Source of the DNA: Aquisphaera giovannonii
Lineage (GTDB): Bacteria > Planctomycetota > Planctomycetia > Isosphaerales > Isosphaeraceae
DNA: 64,000 bases
Assembly (NCBI RefSeq): GCF_008087625.1
Contig: NZ_CP042997.1
Coordinates: forward strand, 62,001 to 126,000
Direction: 5' to 3'
This document shows, piece by piece, positions 39,280 to 49,451 of this stretch. A model generated the notes under the pieces. It did no database searches. It was not told where the DNA came from and was given only the letters and a program-made list of their open reading frames with translations. Numbering within the stretch: the first letter of the stretch is position 1; each line of letters starts with the position of its first letter. A program made the translations under genes and the position numbers.

Positions 39280-40506
39280 TCAAGGACCCTCCATCCGGGC
39301 CAGATACCAGGGCGTGGCGGCCAGGCCGCCCCAGCTCGCGGGGTCGTGGTTGGCCTCGAAGATGGAGCGCAGGGTCTCGTCATAGGGGACCAGGGCCGCC
39401 CAGAGGACGCCGGGGCTATCCCTCCAGCGCGGGTCGGGCCGGCCGCCGTCGATCCGGCCGAACTTCGCGCCCTTCACGGCGTGGTCCCACATGAAGTCCC
39501 TGTTCGTGGCGATCAGGCGGTCGATGTCCGCGCGGGCGAAGACCAGGCCGTGCTCGAAGGCCGCGACGATCCCCTCGACGTCCACCGCGTAGTAGCCTCC
39601 GTTGGGATGCACGCCGACCCAGTGCCTGGGCGAGCCGTCCGCCTTGTAGTCCCACGGGCCCGCGGGGTCCCAGTAGTTCCACGCGACATGCCGGCCGCCG
39701 TCGCGCACGCGGATCCGCGACTTCATCACCCGCCACCAGGCCTCGGCGCGATCGCGATACACGGGCTTCCCCGTGGCGTCGAAAAGGGCGATCAGCCAGA
39801 GGGCGGTCAGGTTCTGCTTGTTGGCGGGGTTCGTGAAGCCGCCGGTCCGGCGCAGCTCGTAGCCCTCGGTGAACTTGCCCGCGGCCAGGTCCACGCCGAA
39901 CGGGGGGACCACCCAGACGCCGCCGCCCTCCACCTCGCGCCAGCAGCCCCGGGCGTCCCACTTCGCGAAGGTCCGCTCCGCCAGCTTCAGGTAGGCCTCG
40001 GCCTTGGCGCCGAATCGGGGCTGGAGGCCCGGCGTCTGCTTGACGATCCGGGCCATCTTCACCAGCGGGGTCAGCCCCATCGCCTCGCCGAGCATGTTGT
40101 CGGTGGTGAAGCCGGGCACGGCGTCGGTGCTGGCGCCCTCGGACTTGGGCCAGCCGAGGAACCCGTCGGGCTCGGCCACGCCGCGGGCGGTCCAGGCGTC
40201 CCCCCAGTCCACGAGGCGGTCCAGCCACTTGGTATCGCGCGTGGCCTCGTAGCCGCCGAGGAACCCGTCCTCGAACGGGCTGATCAGCCAGCCGATCTCC
40301 TCGCCGAGCTCCCGGTCGCAATATCGGTTGCGCGCGTCCGCCAGGATGGACCGCTCCCACCGGCTCAGCCAGTCGCGCCTCAGGGCCGACGAGCCCCCCG
40401 GGGCCGGCGGCCCCTGGCCGGGCGCCCCACGAGGCGCGGCCAGCAGCCGCCCTCCCCCGAGCATGGAGAGAATCCCGAGCATGACGACGATCCGGCTGAT
40501 GGACAT
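39280..40506 (-). CDS. Secreted protein of unknown function, alpha/alpha-barrel-like
   Basis: 408 aa from ATG 40506. Signal peptide: MSISRIVVMLGILSMLGGG. The mature part is rich in Trp, Tyr and paired helices (LDRLVDWGDAWTARG; AWWRVMKSRIRV; VEGIVAAFEHGLVFA), as in (alpha/alpha) barrel polysaccharide lyases or glycosidases, but I recognise no catalytic signature. Probably periplasmic and polysaccharide-related; function not assigned. Confidence 0.6.
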   Translation of the reverse strand: MSISRIVVMLGILSMLGGGRLLAAPRGAPGQGPPAPGGSSALRRDWLSRWERSILADARNRYCDRELGEEIGWLISPFEDGFLGGYEATRDTKWLDRLVDWGDAWTARGVAEPDGFLGWPKSEGASTDAVPGFTTDNMLGEAMGLTPLVKMARIVKQTPGLQPRFGAKAEAYLKLAERTFAKWDARGCWREVEGGGVWVVPPFGVDLAAGKFTEGYELRRTGGFTNPANKQNLTALWLIALFDATGKPVYRDRAEAWWRVMKSRIRVRDGGRHVAWNYWDPAGPWDYKADGSPRHWVGVHPNGGYYAVDVEGIVAAFEHGLVFARADIDRLIATNRDFMWDHAVKGAKFGRIDGGRPDPRWRDSPGVLWAALVPYDETLRSIFEANHDPASWGGLAATPWYLARMEGP

Positions 40507-40768
40507 CACGAGATCCCCCGTCGCGTGGAGGCCGCTCCGCCCGCACGTCGCGGCGAGCCCCCATCGTACACCAGCCGCGCGGGCGTCGCGGAGGGGGTGC
40601 GACTCACGCCGTGATGAGCGGGGCGGCGAGGGCCCGGAGCGGGCTTGCACGCCGACGAGCGTGGAGGCCCGCGGCGGCCGTCTCGTGAGCGGTCGCCTGG
40701 CACGATCCGGCCCCCGTCCTGCATGAAGAGGAGGAGTCGCCGAGTCCACCTCCATGAAAGGCATTCTC

Positions 40769-41191
40769 ATGAACACGCAATCGATTGAATGGGCCGAGCC
40801 GACCGATCCGGGCCATCCCAAGGCCCCCGCCCGGAGGACCCTGAGGTTCGTCGTCGGGCTGGCGGCCGTCGTCGGCGTGGTGCTCGCGTTCTATTTCCTG
40901 TTCTTCCAGGGCGGCCTCCTCCTGGCGGTCGGCATCTTCCTCGAGCTGATCTCGCTGCTCGGTCCCGCGCAGGGGATGGAGGGCGTCCGCTGGATGCTCA
41001 TGATCCCCGCCGCCATGGTCGCGAGCGGCCTATGCATCTCGTTCGGGCTGATGGATGTCGCCTTCCGCGGCATCACGCGGAGGCCCCTGCCCGGCCGGAG
41101 CGCCGTCCTGCGGTTCTGCCTGATCTCCCTGATCTTCATCGCCGCGACCATGGCCGCCGTCGGCCTCTTCGTGGGGGCGATGCGAGCGTGA
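40769..41191 (+). CDS. Small membrane protein (three TM segments)
   Basis: 140 aa from ATG 40769 (AAAGG 8 bases upstream); ATG 40754 would add five residues. Hydrophobic segments lie at about 25-65 (likely two helices), 75-95 and 112-135. No family recognised. It stands alone between convergent and divergent neighbours. Confidence 0.6.
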   Translation: MNTQSIEWAEPTDPGHPKAPARRTLRFVVGLAAVVGVVLAFYFLFFQGGLLLAVGIFLELISLLGPAQGMEGVRWMLMIPAAMVASGLCISFGLMDVAFRGITRRPLPGRSAVLRFCLISLIFIAATMAAVGLFVGAMRA

Positions 41192-41314
41192 TGGAGACCG
41201 GTACGTCCCGCGGCGTGGCGTCGACCCGCCGGGCGACGGTGCGGATGGCCCGGGGGCCCGGGCCGGGCGGGGGCGCGGAGGACGGCCCCGCTCGCCAAGG
41301 CGCCCATGCCCGCG

Positions 41315-43399
41315 TCATCGCCCCTCCTCGGCGCGGGGGGGGGCCCCCGTTTCCGTCGGAGCCCCCTCGGAGATGCTCGCGAGGCCCCGCAGCACCTCCG
41401 CGACGCTCCAGGCCTGGGCGATGCAGCCCCTCGGCTCGTAGGGGGGCTCGGCGTCGAAGATCTCGCTGATCGTGCCGACGCCGGCCTCGTCGAGGTGCGA
41501 GGCGAAGCCGGCGAGGGCGTCCCGCACGCCCTGCTCGTCGCCCGGGTGGACCTTCCGCCAGGCGTCGACGTAGGGCCCGATCAGCCAGGCCCAGACCGTC
41601 CCCTGGTGATAGGCGCCGTCCCTCGTTCGGAGGTCGCCGTCGTAGCGCGGCTTGTAGTCCGGCTCGCCGGGGGCGAGCGAGCGCAGGCCGAGCGGCGTGA
41701 AGAGCTTCGCCCGCGCGGTCTCCAGCACCGGGGCCCAGCGGGACGGGTCGAGGACCGGGTGGTCCAGCGAGATGGCGAAGAGCTGGTTCGGCCGGCAGGC
41801 CGGGTCGTCGCCGCGCTCGCCGTCGACCACGTCGAACAGGCAGCCGGCCGCCTCGTTCCAGAACCGCCGGTTGAACGAGGCCCGGGCCTGGTCCGCGGAG
41901 CGGCCCGCCGCCCCGGCCTCCCGGTCGCGGCCCTCCGCGCGAGCCCAGCCTTCCAGCAGCCGCAGCGCGTTGTACCAGAGGGCATTGATCTCGACGGCCT
42001 TGCCCCGCCGGGGCGTCACGACCCATCCGTCCATCTTGGCGTCCATCCAGGTGAGCTGATAGCCCTCCGCCCCCTGCCGGAGCAGCCCGTCGGCCGGGTC
42101 CACGCCGATCCCGAACCGGGTCCCGCGTCGATGGTGGTCGACGATGTCGATCAGCGTGGGGAGCATCGAGCGCAGGGTCGCCCGGTCCCCCGTCGCCTCG
42201 ACGTAGCGGCCCAGGGCGTGGAAGAACCAGAGCGTGGCGTCCGCCGTGTGATAGACGCCCTCGTCCTTGCCGTCCGGGAAGAAGTTGGGGATGAGGCCGT
42301 CGCGGACGTACCGGCCGAAGGTCCGGAGGATGGAGCCGGCCTCGCGGGTGCGCCCGGTCGCCAGGGTCAGGCCCTCCAGGCTGATCATCGTGTCCCGGCC
42401 CCAGTCGGTGAACCAGTGGTAGCCGGCGATCACCGTCCGGGCCTCGTCCCCCTCCGCCTGCTCGCGGACCGCGTCCGCCGAGCGGCCCGCCGGCGCGATC
42501 AGGAACTGGTCGGCGGCGAGCACCAGCTCGGCCCCCAGGCCGGCCCTCAGGCCTTCGGGGGCGGCCTCGATCAGGCGCCCGCGCCGGCCGGTCTCCGCGG
42601 CCCGCGCCGCCTCCGGCCCGAGCGTGAGGAAGGTCGCCCAGGGCTCGGCCGATGCGCCGAGGGTCACGTCCCGGCCGGCGCGGAGGTTGAACCGGAACGC
42701 GCCGGGGCTCCAGAAGTCGCCGGTGTCGGAGTAGCCGCGCCCGGCCTCGATGCGGAAGTAGACGTCGCGCGTCACCTCCGAGGCGAGCACCATGTAGGGG
42801 CGGGTGCCCCAGAGGTGCAGCCGGAGGGTCGGGCAGCCGGGCCCGGCCTGGACCTCGAAGCGGTCGCCCGCCATCGAGAAGGTGTACGGGAGCTTCGGCG
42901 GCGTGCTGACCGGGGCGTCGTGCCCCCGGATGTTCAGCCCGATCCTGGCGGTCACCCGCGCGACCTCGACCCCCTCCAGGAGGCGATACGTCACGTGGAC
43001 TGTGTTCTGGCCGTGGGGCAGCAGGATCCGCTTCTCGATGAGCGCCGGGCCGACCCGGTAGCGCCAGGCGGGGAGGCCGGCCTCCAGCGCGAACTCGACC
43101 AGGCTGCCGGCCGCGTGCACCTTGAGCGAGCCGCCGCGCTCGAGCCCTCCGAGCCGGCCGGCGACGCCGCCGGGCAGGAGGACGCGCTCGGAGAGGCGGT
43201 TGAACATCATCACGCGGCCCAATGGGGCGGGCAGCGCGGCCACGAGGAGGCCGTGGTAGCGCCGCGTGGGCACGCCCGAGACCGTGCCGGAGGCGTAGCC
43301 CCCCAGGCCGTTCGTCACGAGCCACTCGCGGCTCAGCAGGGGGTCGACGGGGTCGCCCTGGGCCCCCGAGCGTCGCATCAGGCGGATGGGTTCGTTCAT
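41315..43399 (-). CDS. Glycogen debranching enzyme (amylo-alpha-1,6-glucosidase family)
   Basis: 694 aa from ATG 43399. The N-terminal bacterial GDE domain opens EWLVTNGLGGYASGTVSG with RRYHGLLVA. The C-terminal family 133-type (alpha/alpha)6 domain has GYHWFTDWGRDTMISLEGL and the LADQF/NALWYNAL segments. It hydrolyses alpha-1,6 branch points of glycogen-like glucans in the cytosol. Four base pairs separate its start from the stop of the trehalohydrolase-like gene, so they form one transcription unit for alpha-glucan use. Confidence 0.9.
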   Translation of the reverse strand: MNEPIRLMRRSGAQGDPVDPLLSREWLVTNGLGGYASGTVSGVPTRRYHGLLVAALPAPLGRVMMFNRLSERVLLPGGVAGRLGGLERGGSLKVHAAGSLVEFALEAGLPAWRYRVGPALIEKRILLPHGQNTVHVTYRLLEGVEVARVTARIGLNIRGHDAPVSTPPKLPYTFSMAGDRFEVQAGPGCPTLRLHLWGTRPYMVLASEVTRDVYFRIEAGRGYSDTGDFWSPGAFRFNLRAGRDVTLGASAEPWATFLTLGPEAARAAETGRRGRLIEAAPEGLRAGLGAELVLAADQFLIAPAGRSADAVREQAEGDEARTVIAGYHWFTDWGRDTMISLEGLTLATGRTREAGSILRTFGRYVRDGLIPNFFPDGKDEGVYHTADATLWFFHALGRYVEATGDRATLRSMLPTLIDIVDHHRRGTRFGIGVDPADGLLRQGAEGYQLTWMDAKMDGWVVTPRRGKAVEINALWYNALRLLEGWARAEGRDREAGAAGRSADQARASFNRRFWNEAAGCLFDVVDGERGDDPACRPNQLFAISLDHPVLDPSRWAPVLETARAKLFTPLGLRSLAPGEPDYKPRYDGDLRTRDGAYHQGTVWAWLIGPYVDAWRKVHPGDEQGVRDALAGFASHLDEAGVGTISEIFDAEPPYEPRGCIAQAWSVAEVLRGLASISEGAPTETGAPPRAEEGR

Positions 43400-43403
43400 G
43401 TGC

Positions 43404-45332
43404 TCAAACGCCCGTCGAATGCCGGGCGGCGAGGACGAGCGTCGAGACGCGCGGCAGTCGCCAGCCGTCGGCGGTTTCCGGCCCGGGCGTCCCGTCCCCC
43501 CCGTACCTCACCGAGGCGCTCGACCAGAGCATCTCCCAGCGCCGGCCCTCGGGCGGGGCCAGGAGCGGCTCGGCGACGGGGGCGTAGAGGAAGTCCCTGC
43601 CGAGGTTCACCAGGATGATCCGATCGTCGCCGCCCTCGCCGAAGCACCGCAGCACGAAGGCCTCGGGCCCGAGGACCGCCCCGTCGAGCCCGCCGCTCCC
43701 CTGGAGGCGGAGGGCGGGATCCTCGCGGCGGAGGCGCAGAAGATCGCGGTGCAAATCGCGCACCGCGGGGCGGGCCGCGCGATCCGCGTCCTTCAGCCGG
43801 CACGCCCGGAAGACCTCCGGGTCGGCCGGGTTGGGGAACGCGGCCCTGGCCTCGTCCGTCGCCAGGCTCGGGAACTGGCCCAGGAATTTGGCCCGCGACC
43901 GCTTCAGCTCCTCGCCGTCGCCCGCGTCGTTGAAATAGAGGAACGGCGACGAGGCCGCGAACTCCTGCCCCTGGAAGAGCATCGGCGTGCCCGGGGAGAG
44001 CAAGAAGAGCGCGGTGAGCGCCCGGTGCAGGGAGGGGTCGGATCGCTCGTGGAGCCGCCGTCCCCGCAGCGTGTTGGCAACCTGGTCGTGGTTCTCGAGG
44101 TAGTTCACGAAGGAGCGGGGGGCGACGCCTCGCGTCGGCATGCCCCTCGGCTTGCCCTGGCGGAGGTTCATCTGCCCCTGGTAGAGGACGCCGTGCTTCC
44201 AGAGCGAGACGAACTCCTGGGGCGTCCCGCGGTAGTCGGCGTAGTAGCCCTCGCCGCATCGGGTGAGGGCCGACGCGTGAACATGATGAAAGTCGTCGTT
44301 CCAGAGGGCGTCCAGCCCGAAACCCCCGCGGTCGCGGGGCCGCAGGAGGCGCGACTCCTGGGGCTCGTCCTCGCCGATGATCAGGACGGATCGCGGCCCG
44401 GCCGCCTCGCGGGCGCGCCTCGTCACGGCGGCCACGATGTGCTCGTCCGAATCGTCCCAGGTCTGCCAGACGGCGTCGATCCGCAGGCCGTCGACGTGAT
44501 ACTCGCGGACCCAGTGCGCCGCGTTGGCCAGGATGAACGCCCGGACCGGCTCGCAATTGGGACCGTCGCAATTGAGCCCCGGGCCCCACTCGGTCACGTG
44601 CCGCCGGCTCTTGTAGTCGTCGGAGAACTTGTCGAGGAAGTCCCCCTTCGGCCCGAGATGGTTGTAGACGACGTCGTGCAGCACGCCGAGGCCCAGGGCG
44701 TGGGCCCGGTCGACGAAGCGGCGGAAGTCGTCCGGCGGGCCGTAGTGGCGGCTCGGCGCGAACAGGTTGACGCCGTCGTAGCCCCAGCTGAAGGTGCCGG
44801 CGAAGTCGGCGACCGGCATGACCTCCACGGCCGTCACGCCCAGCTCGGCGAGGCCCGGAAGGTGGGCCTCGGCGGCCCGCCACGTCCCCTCCTCGGTGAA
44901 CGTCCCGACGTGCATCTCGTAGAGGACCTGCCCCGGCAGCTCGATGCCCTCCCACGACGCGTCCGACCAGGCGAAGGCGGATGGGTCGACGACCTGCGAG
45001 GGGCCGAACGGGCCGTCCGGCTGGGATCGCGAGGCGGGGTCCGGATACGGCCCCTCGCCGTCGAGCCGGTAGCGATAGAGGTCCCCCGCGCGGGCCCACG
45101 GGACGACGCCCGAGAAGTACCCTCCCCCCTCGGCCGTCAGGCCGGACGCCCGGCCCCCCCGCCCCGCGCCCTCGAAGACGACCTCGACCCGCGACCGCCT
45201 CGGCGCCCAGACGCGGAACCCGGTCCCGCGGGCCCCCAGGGGGACGGCGCCGATCTCCTCGCCGCCGCGGGCCGGCCAGCGGCTCGGCGTGCCCGCCTCG
45301 ACGCGTCGGGCGGTGATGGATTCCTCTGACAT
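43404..45332 (-). CDS. treZ: Malto-oligosyltrehalose trehalohydrolase
   Basis: 642 aa from ATG 45332, with GAGGAG 5-10 bases upstream. An N-terminal CBM48/E-set domain (GARGTGFRVWAPRRSRVEVV) precedes a GH13 barrel with VLYEMHVGTFTEEGTW, nucleophile Asp286 (GLRIDAV), acid/base Glu321 (IIGEDEP) and Asp416 (ENHDQVAN). These fit TreZ, which releases trehalose from maltooligosyl trehalose. The partner synthase TreY is not in the window. Overlap of function with the next gene suggests glycogen-to-trehalose or glucan breakdown. A GlgB/GlgX-type activity is less likely given the VLYEMHVGTFT block. Confidence 0.85.
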   Translation of the reverse strand: MSEESITARRVEAGTPSRWPARGGEEIGAVPLGARGTGFRVWAPRRSRVEVVFEGAGRGGRASGLTAEGGGYFSGVVPWARAGDLYRYRLDGEGPYPDPASRSQPDGPFGPSQVVDPSAFAWSDASWEGIELPGQVLYEMHVGTFTEEGTWRAAEAHLPGLAELGVTAVEVMPVADFAGTFSWGYDGVNLFAPSRHYGPPDDFRRFVDRAHALGLGVLHDVVYNHLGPKGDFLDKFSDDYKSRRHVTEWGPGLNCDGPNCEPVRAFILANAAHWVREYHVDGLRIDAVWQTWDDSDEHIVAAVTRRAREAAGPRSVLIIGEDEPQESRLLRPRDRGGFGLDALWNDDFHHVHASALTRCGEGYYADYRGTPQEFVSLWKHGVLYQGQMNLRQGKPRGMPTRGVAPRSFVNYLENHDQVANTLRGRRLHERSDPSLHRALTALFLLSPGTPMLFQGQEFAASSPFLYFNDAGDGEELKRSRAKFLGQFPSLATDEARAAFPNPADPEVFRACRLKDADRAARPAVRDLHRDLLRLRREDPALRLQGSGGLDGAVLGPEAFVLRCFGEGGDDRIILVNLGRDFLYAPVAEPLLAPPEGRRWEMLWSSASVRYGGDGTPGPETADGWRLPRVSTLVLAARHSTGV

Positions 45333-45399
45333 GCGACTCCTCGGCCGAAGAAGCGGGGGCGGCGGTCGGTCGTCCTCCCGGCGCGGCCCCGGGGCGCCC

Positions 45400-47452
45400 T
45401 CACGGCGACGGCGGCCGATACGAGAGCAGATACTTGATGAGGGCGTCCTGGTCCCTGCGGCCGAAGCCCGCCGCGGCGTCGGCCCAGTATTCATGCCCGG
45501 CCCCGGTGACGTGGACCGAGGGCAGGCCGGCGGCCTCGTTGGCCGCGACGACGCGCCCGCGCAGGTCGCGGTCCACGAGGGCCCGCAGGCTCTCGGCCGG
45601 GTCGGGCGGGACCCCGTCGAGGAGCGTGCCGGGGAGTCCCACCCGGGCGGCGTCCCGGCCCGCGGCGACGCCGCCGTCGTGGAGATAGGGGGCGGTCCAG
45701 TAGAGCCCGGCCAGGCTCGGCGTCTTGTAGCCGCCGGGCGAGTCGCCGTGGGCGAAGGCCAGCTCCACCTGCTCGGGGTCGGCCGTCATGGGGACCTCCA
45801 GCGTCGCCGCCCCCGCCGCGACGGGGACCATGGCGTCGAACGCGAAGAGGACCGACGGGACGAAGGCCAGCCCGGTCTTCTTGAGCGCCCCGGCGCGGGC
45901 CTGCTCGGTGCCGACCTCGGGGGCGGGGATCACCCGGTGGTCCGTCAGGTCCGGCCCCGCATGGCAGCGGACGCAGCCGGCCTCGTCGAACACCTCGCGG
46001 CCCCGGGGGACGGCCGGGTCGTCCGGGCGCCAGCCGTCCGGCGGCCAGATCGTGTCCTGCCACGCCGCCATCGCGTTGACCTTGCGCCAGACGGGGAGCC
46101 CCGGGTCGCTGGCCAGCAGGCCGTCGGGCGCGATCGCGCTGGACTTCGGGTGCGTCGGCAGCGCCACCGCCTGGTTCAACCCCCGGGGCGCCCGGGGTGG
46201 GGTCGACCGTCGCGAAGAACTCCGACGGCCTGCGCCCGGAGGCGGGGTCGAAGCGATACCGGGGGTCGGCCGCGTTCCGCAGCAGGATGGCCAGGTAGAC
46301 CTCGGGGTCCATGTCGAAGAGGGCCCGGCTTGCCCCGGCGTGGGTCAGGGCGTCGGAATTCAGGGCGTGGACGTTGTTCGTCTGGGCGCTCAGGCCCCGG
46401 AACGGGCCGACGGCGAACGGCCCGCTGAAGGCGAACGGGTGGTTCCAGCGCGAGAAGGCGGTGGGGAGTTGCGTGGGGGCGGCCACCAGGTCGATCATCG
46501 AGTCGAAGCCGCCCGGGGGCCACTTCAGGAAGATGGCGTCGACCGCGTCCTCGAGCGCCGCGGCGTCGGGCAGCGCGGCGGACGAGCCGTCGGACGCCGT
46601 CACGCGGTCACCCGCCGCCGGGCCCGCGGGCGCGGCCGAGGCGGGCAGCTCCGCGTGCGGGAAGAAGGCGGCCGAGTTGGTCGCCAGCGCGAGCAGCAGC
46701 CCGGCGTTGAGGTCGGAGTTGGGGGCGCCGTGGACGACTCGCCCGGAGCCCGGGTCCACGGTCGAATGGCAGGCGGCGCAGGTCATCCCCATCCGCAGGC
46801 GGCCGAACGAATAGGTGACCTTCATCCCGAGCGGGACGAACGCCCCGGCCGGGACGTCGAGGCCCGTGTCCACGTATTCGCCCGCACGGAAGTCCCGGCC
46901 CCCCACCCTCGCCGACCTCGCCAGCGGCACGCGCAGGTTCGTCGTGCCCTTCCCGCGGAGCTCCAGCAGCGCCCGCCCCACGGCCGGGAAAGTCAGCGGC
47001 CCGCTCATGGCGCCCAGGATGTCGGTGAGGAAGACCTCGTTGCCGAAGGTCTCCGCGTAGTACGCCCACCTCCCCAGCCGGAGGGTCTCCGGGTCGGTCG
47101 GCGCCGCGCCCCGGGCCGGGGAGAGGGACCGCCGGCCCTCGGCCGTCTCCTGCAACCCGGCCGCCTCGGCCAGTGAGATCCGCCGGCCCCAGAGGTCGAA
47201 CGCCTGGTCGGTCGCCGACGGCGTGGGATTGAGGACGTTTGCCTCATCCGGCACGTAGGCATACTCCCATGGGATCAGGAACGCCGCGACGGCCGCAAGC
47301 AGCACGAGCGTCCCGGCCGCCAGCACCCATCGACGCCATCGTCGTTTGCGGGGCGCCGGGCGTCGCGGTGCGGCCGCGGCATCGCCCTCATTCGGGCCCG
47401 CCCGCTCGTCGTCCGGGACGGATGCGGCCGCGGCCCGGCGGTCCTCGTCCAT
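45400..47452 (-). pseudogene. Di-haem c-type cytochrome, frameshifted
   Basis: ATG 47452 opens a protein with a basic N-terminus, one membrane helix (WVLAAGTLVLLAAVAAFLIP, about 40-60) and a first haem site CAACH. The frame then breaks near 46185 at a GCCCCGGGGG run; the next frame, one base away, continues NQAVALPTHPKSSAIAPDGL with a second haem site CVRCH and the GYKTPSLAGLYWTAPYLHDG block common in planctomycete cytochrome peroxidase-like proteins. Joined, it would be about 683 aa, periplasmic and membrane anchored. A 1-base error or a real mutation is equally possible. Electron partner unknown. Confidence 0.75.
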
Positions 47453-47782
47453 CGGGTCCTCCCTCCCCATGCCGAGGGGCCCCGCCAGGCCATCCCAGGG
47501 CCCGCCGCCCCTCACGGGACATGCGGAGCCGGGCATCGACACGGCGACCCAATCGGCCCGAGACGATGCGGCAATCGCCATGCCGGCGATCCCCCGCATG
47601 CCGCCCCGGCCCCTCGCCGTGGGGCAATCCCCGGCCGCGTCGGGCTTTGCCCCCGGGCTGCGGGGGAGTGGCGACGCGGCCCTCGCCCGGCGGGGGCCGT
47701 TGACGGGGCGGGATCGCCGCGGCTCGCGAGGCGATCCTCCTCTCTCGCACCGCCGCTTCGCGCGGCCGCAAGGGGGTGATCC
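47453..47782. other. Intergenic region
   Basis: 330 bp upstream of the cytochrome gene; very GC-rich; no gene, repeat or clear promoter motif identified. Confidence 0.35.
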
Positions 47783-48365
47783 TCAATCGCGTCCGCGGCC
47801 GTCGTGCCCGTCGCGATCGAGGCCCCGCGCGGCGATCCCGCCGGGGCCGCGGAAGAGGTTCGGGTCGCTCGACGGCTTGAAGTCGATGACGTCGTTGGCC
47901 ACGGCCGCCCCGTTGGCCTCGAGGCCCGCGGCCTCGAACCGCCAGAGCTCCCGCGTCGCGTCGCCCGACATGGCGATCGGGACGCACTTGCCCTCGCCAA
48001 GGATGTTGCCCGGGGCGAAGTCGACGCCGCCGGCCGCGGCGCCGTCGGTGCACATCCCGCCCAGGGCGCTGGCCGGGACGAACTGCCGGGCGTTGAGGAT
48101 CGCCCCGGTGGCGGCGCCGACGACCTTGCGGCCGTCGGGGAGTCGGTAGAGCTGCGGCGAGTCGCCGAAATCGAAGTCCGGCCCGGCCGTGAAGTTGTTG
48201 CCCGTGCCGACGTGGAGCGTGTCCGCGTCGGCGTCGTACGGAGGGGCGGTCCAGATGCTGGCGCCGGCGGCGCCTCGGGCGTAGTCCGCGTCCGAGACGG
48301 TGCACGTCTGCCAGGCGACGCGGCCGTCCTCCGGCTCGAGCAGGATCGGCGAGCCGCTCCGCCCT
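47783..48365 (-). pseudogene. 5'-truncated PQQ-type beta-propeller (alcohol dehydrogenase-like) fragment
   Basis: An open frame without a plausible start reads ILLEPEDGRVAWQTCTVSDA, then IWTAPPYDADADTLHVGTGN and NFT. These blocks resemble polyvinyl-alcohol/PQQ-dependent dehydrogenase propellers (GRVLWQTYTVPD; VYVGTGNNY). The upstream two thirds of such a gene are missing; just before it lies the stop of a PEP-CTERM gene. I infer a deletion remnant. A short product from Met 48055 is possible but has no complete domain. Confidence 0.5.
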
Positions 48366-48376
48366 GTCGCGGCACT

Positions 48377-48952
48377 TCAGCCGGCCCGGCGGCGCCTCCG
48401 GAGGGCCAGGGCCGCCAGCGCGGGGGCCGCGATCAGGCCGAGCGCCAGCGACGTCGGCTCGGGGACGGAGGCGACCACGAACCGGAGGCTGTCGCCCTGG
48501 AACGGCTGGCCCGAGTAGACGAACGACGTGCCGATCGGGGGATGGTCGAAGAACGTCGAGTGGCCCGTGACCACGGCCGGCGCGTCCGGGCTGGTGAACT
48601 GGAAGACCCGCGACTCCCCGGGCGCGATCGCGTCCGTGCTCGTCTTGAACTGGATCGCGTAGCCGTTGGTGGGCAAGTTCGGGAAGTGGGTGACCAGGGA
48701 GGTCCAGCCGGACGGCGGCGTGGCCGAGAGGGGGCTCGTGGTGAGGAAATCCTCACCCGGTACCCAGGCGAACCAGAACGTCTGGATGGAATCCGTGCTG
48801 GTCGCCAGGTTCGTCAGGGTGATCGAGTAGTCGAAGTTCGCGCCGTCGGGCGTCCAGCTCAGGAGGCCCGTGACGTTGAGGGGGCCGGCGTCGGCCCGGC
48901 CCGCGAGCGGCAGCAGGGCGGCGACGGCCGCGGCGAGGATGAACGTTCTCAT
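48377..48952 (-). CDS. PEP-CTERM-sorted secreted protein (191 aa)
   Basis: ATG 48952 has GGGAG upstream. Signal peptide: MRTFILAAAVAALLPLAGRA. The body is a beta-sandwich-like sequence (LSWTPDGANFDYSITLTNLA) with no catalytic motif. The C-terminus is an exosortase signal: VPEPTSLALG, a hydrophobic helix (LIAAPALAALAL) and RRRRRAG. Probably exported and released into matrix or envelope. Confidence 0.85.
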   Translation of the reverse strand: MRTFILAAAVAALLPLAGRADAGPLNVTGLLSWTPDGANFDYSITLTNLATSTDSIQTFWFAWVPGEDFLTTSPLSATPPSGWTSLVTHFPNLPTNGYAIQFKTSTDAIAPGESRVFQFTSPDAPAVVTGHSTFFDHPPIGTSFVYSGQPFQGDSLRFVVASVPEPTSLALGLIAAPALAALALRRRRRAG

Positions 48953-49451
48953 GGAGACTCCCGGGCGGGACGCCCGGGGCCGGGCGTCCCGGATCGAATG
49001 GATGAGAGGGTCAACATCGGACGATGGAACGGCGGGCCGCGGGGATGGGGTGCGGCCGTGCCCGGGGCGGATCGGCATCCGGGGCATTCGCCCCCGCGAT
49101 GCCGGGCCGGGCCGCGGTCCACCGCGACGGCAGGCCCCGCCGGGGCGGTCGAGCCCCGTCCCTTCCTCCGGGGAAGAGCGGCGATGGGCCGCCGCATCCG
49201 CCACGGGGGCGACCGGATTTCCCGGCCCGGCGGCGTGGCAACGGGGGATGGGCCGCGGAGGCCGGGCCCGAGGCGAGGAAAATCCGCACGAACCTGTGAC
49301 GGACGCGGGGGCCCGGCGGGACAGCCTTGTAGGGGGCGAATCGTCCTGGCGCGGCCGGATCGGTCCGGGCCCCCTCCGGCCGCGGCCGGGGACGCCCGCG
49401 TCGTCGGGGACGTCCGCCCCCTCGTCGTTACTTCCACGGGAGGCAGATGCC
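48953..49451. other. Divergent intergenic region
   Basis: 499 bp separating the PEP-CTERM gene and the PDZ-like protein gene. Promoters of both must be here; no operator, RNA or small gene was recognised. Confidence 0.4.
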
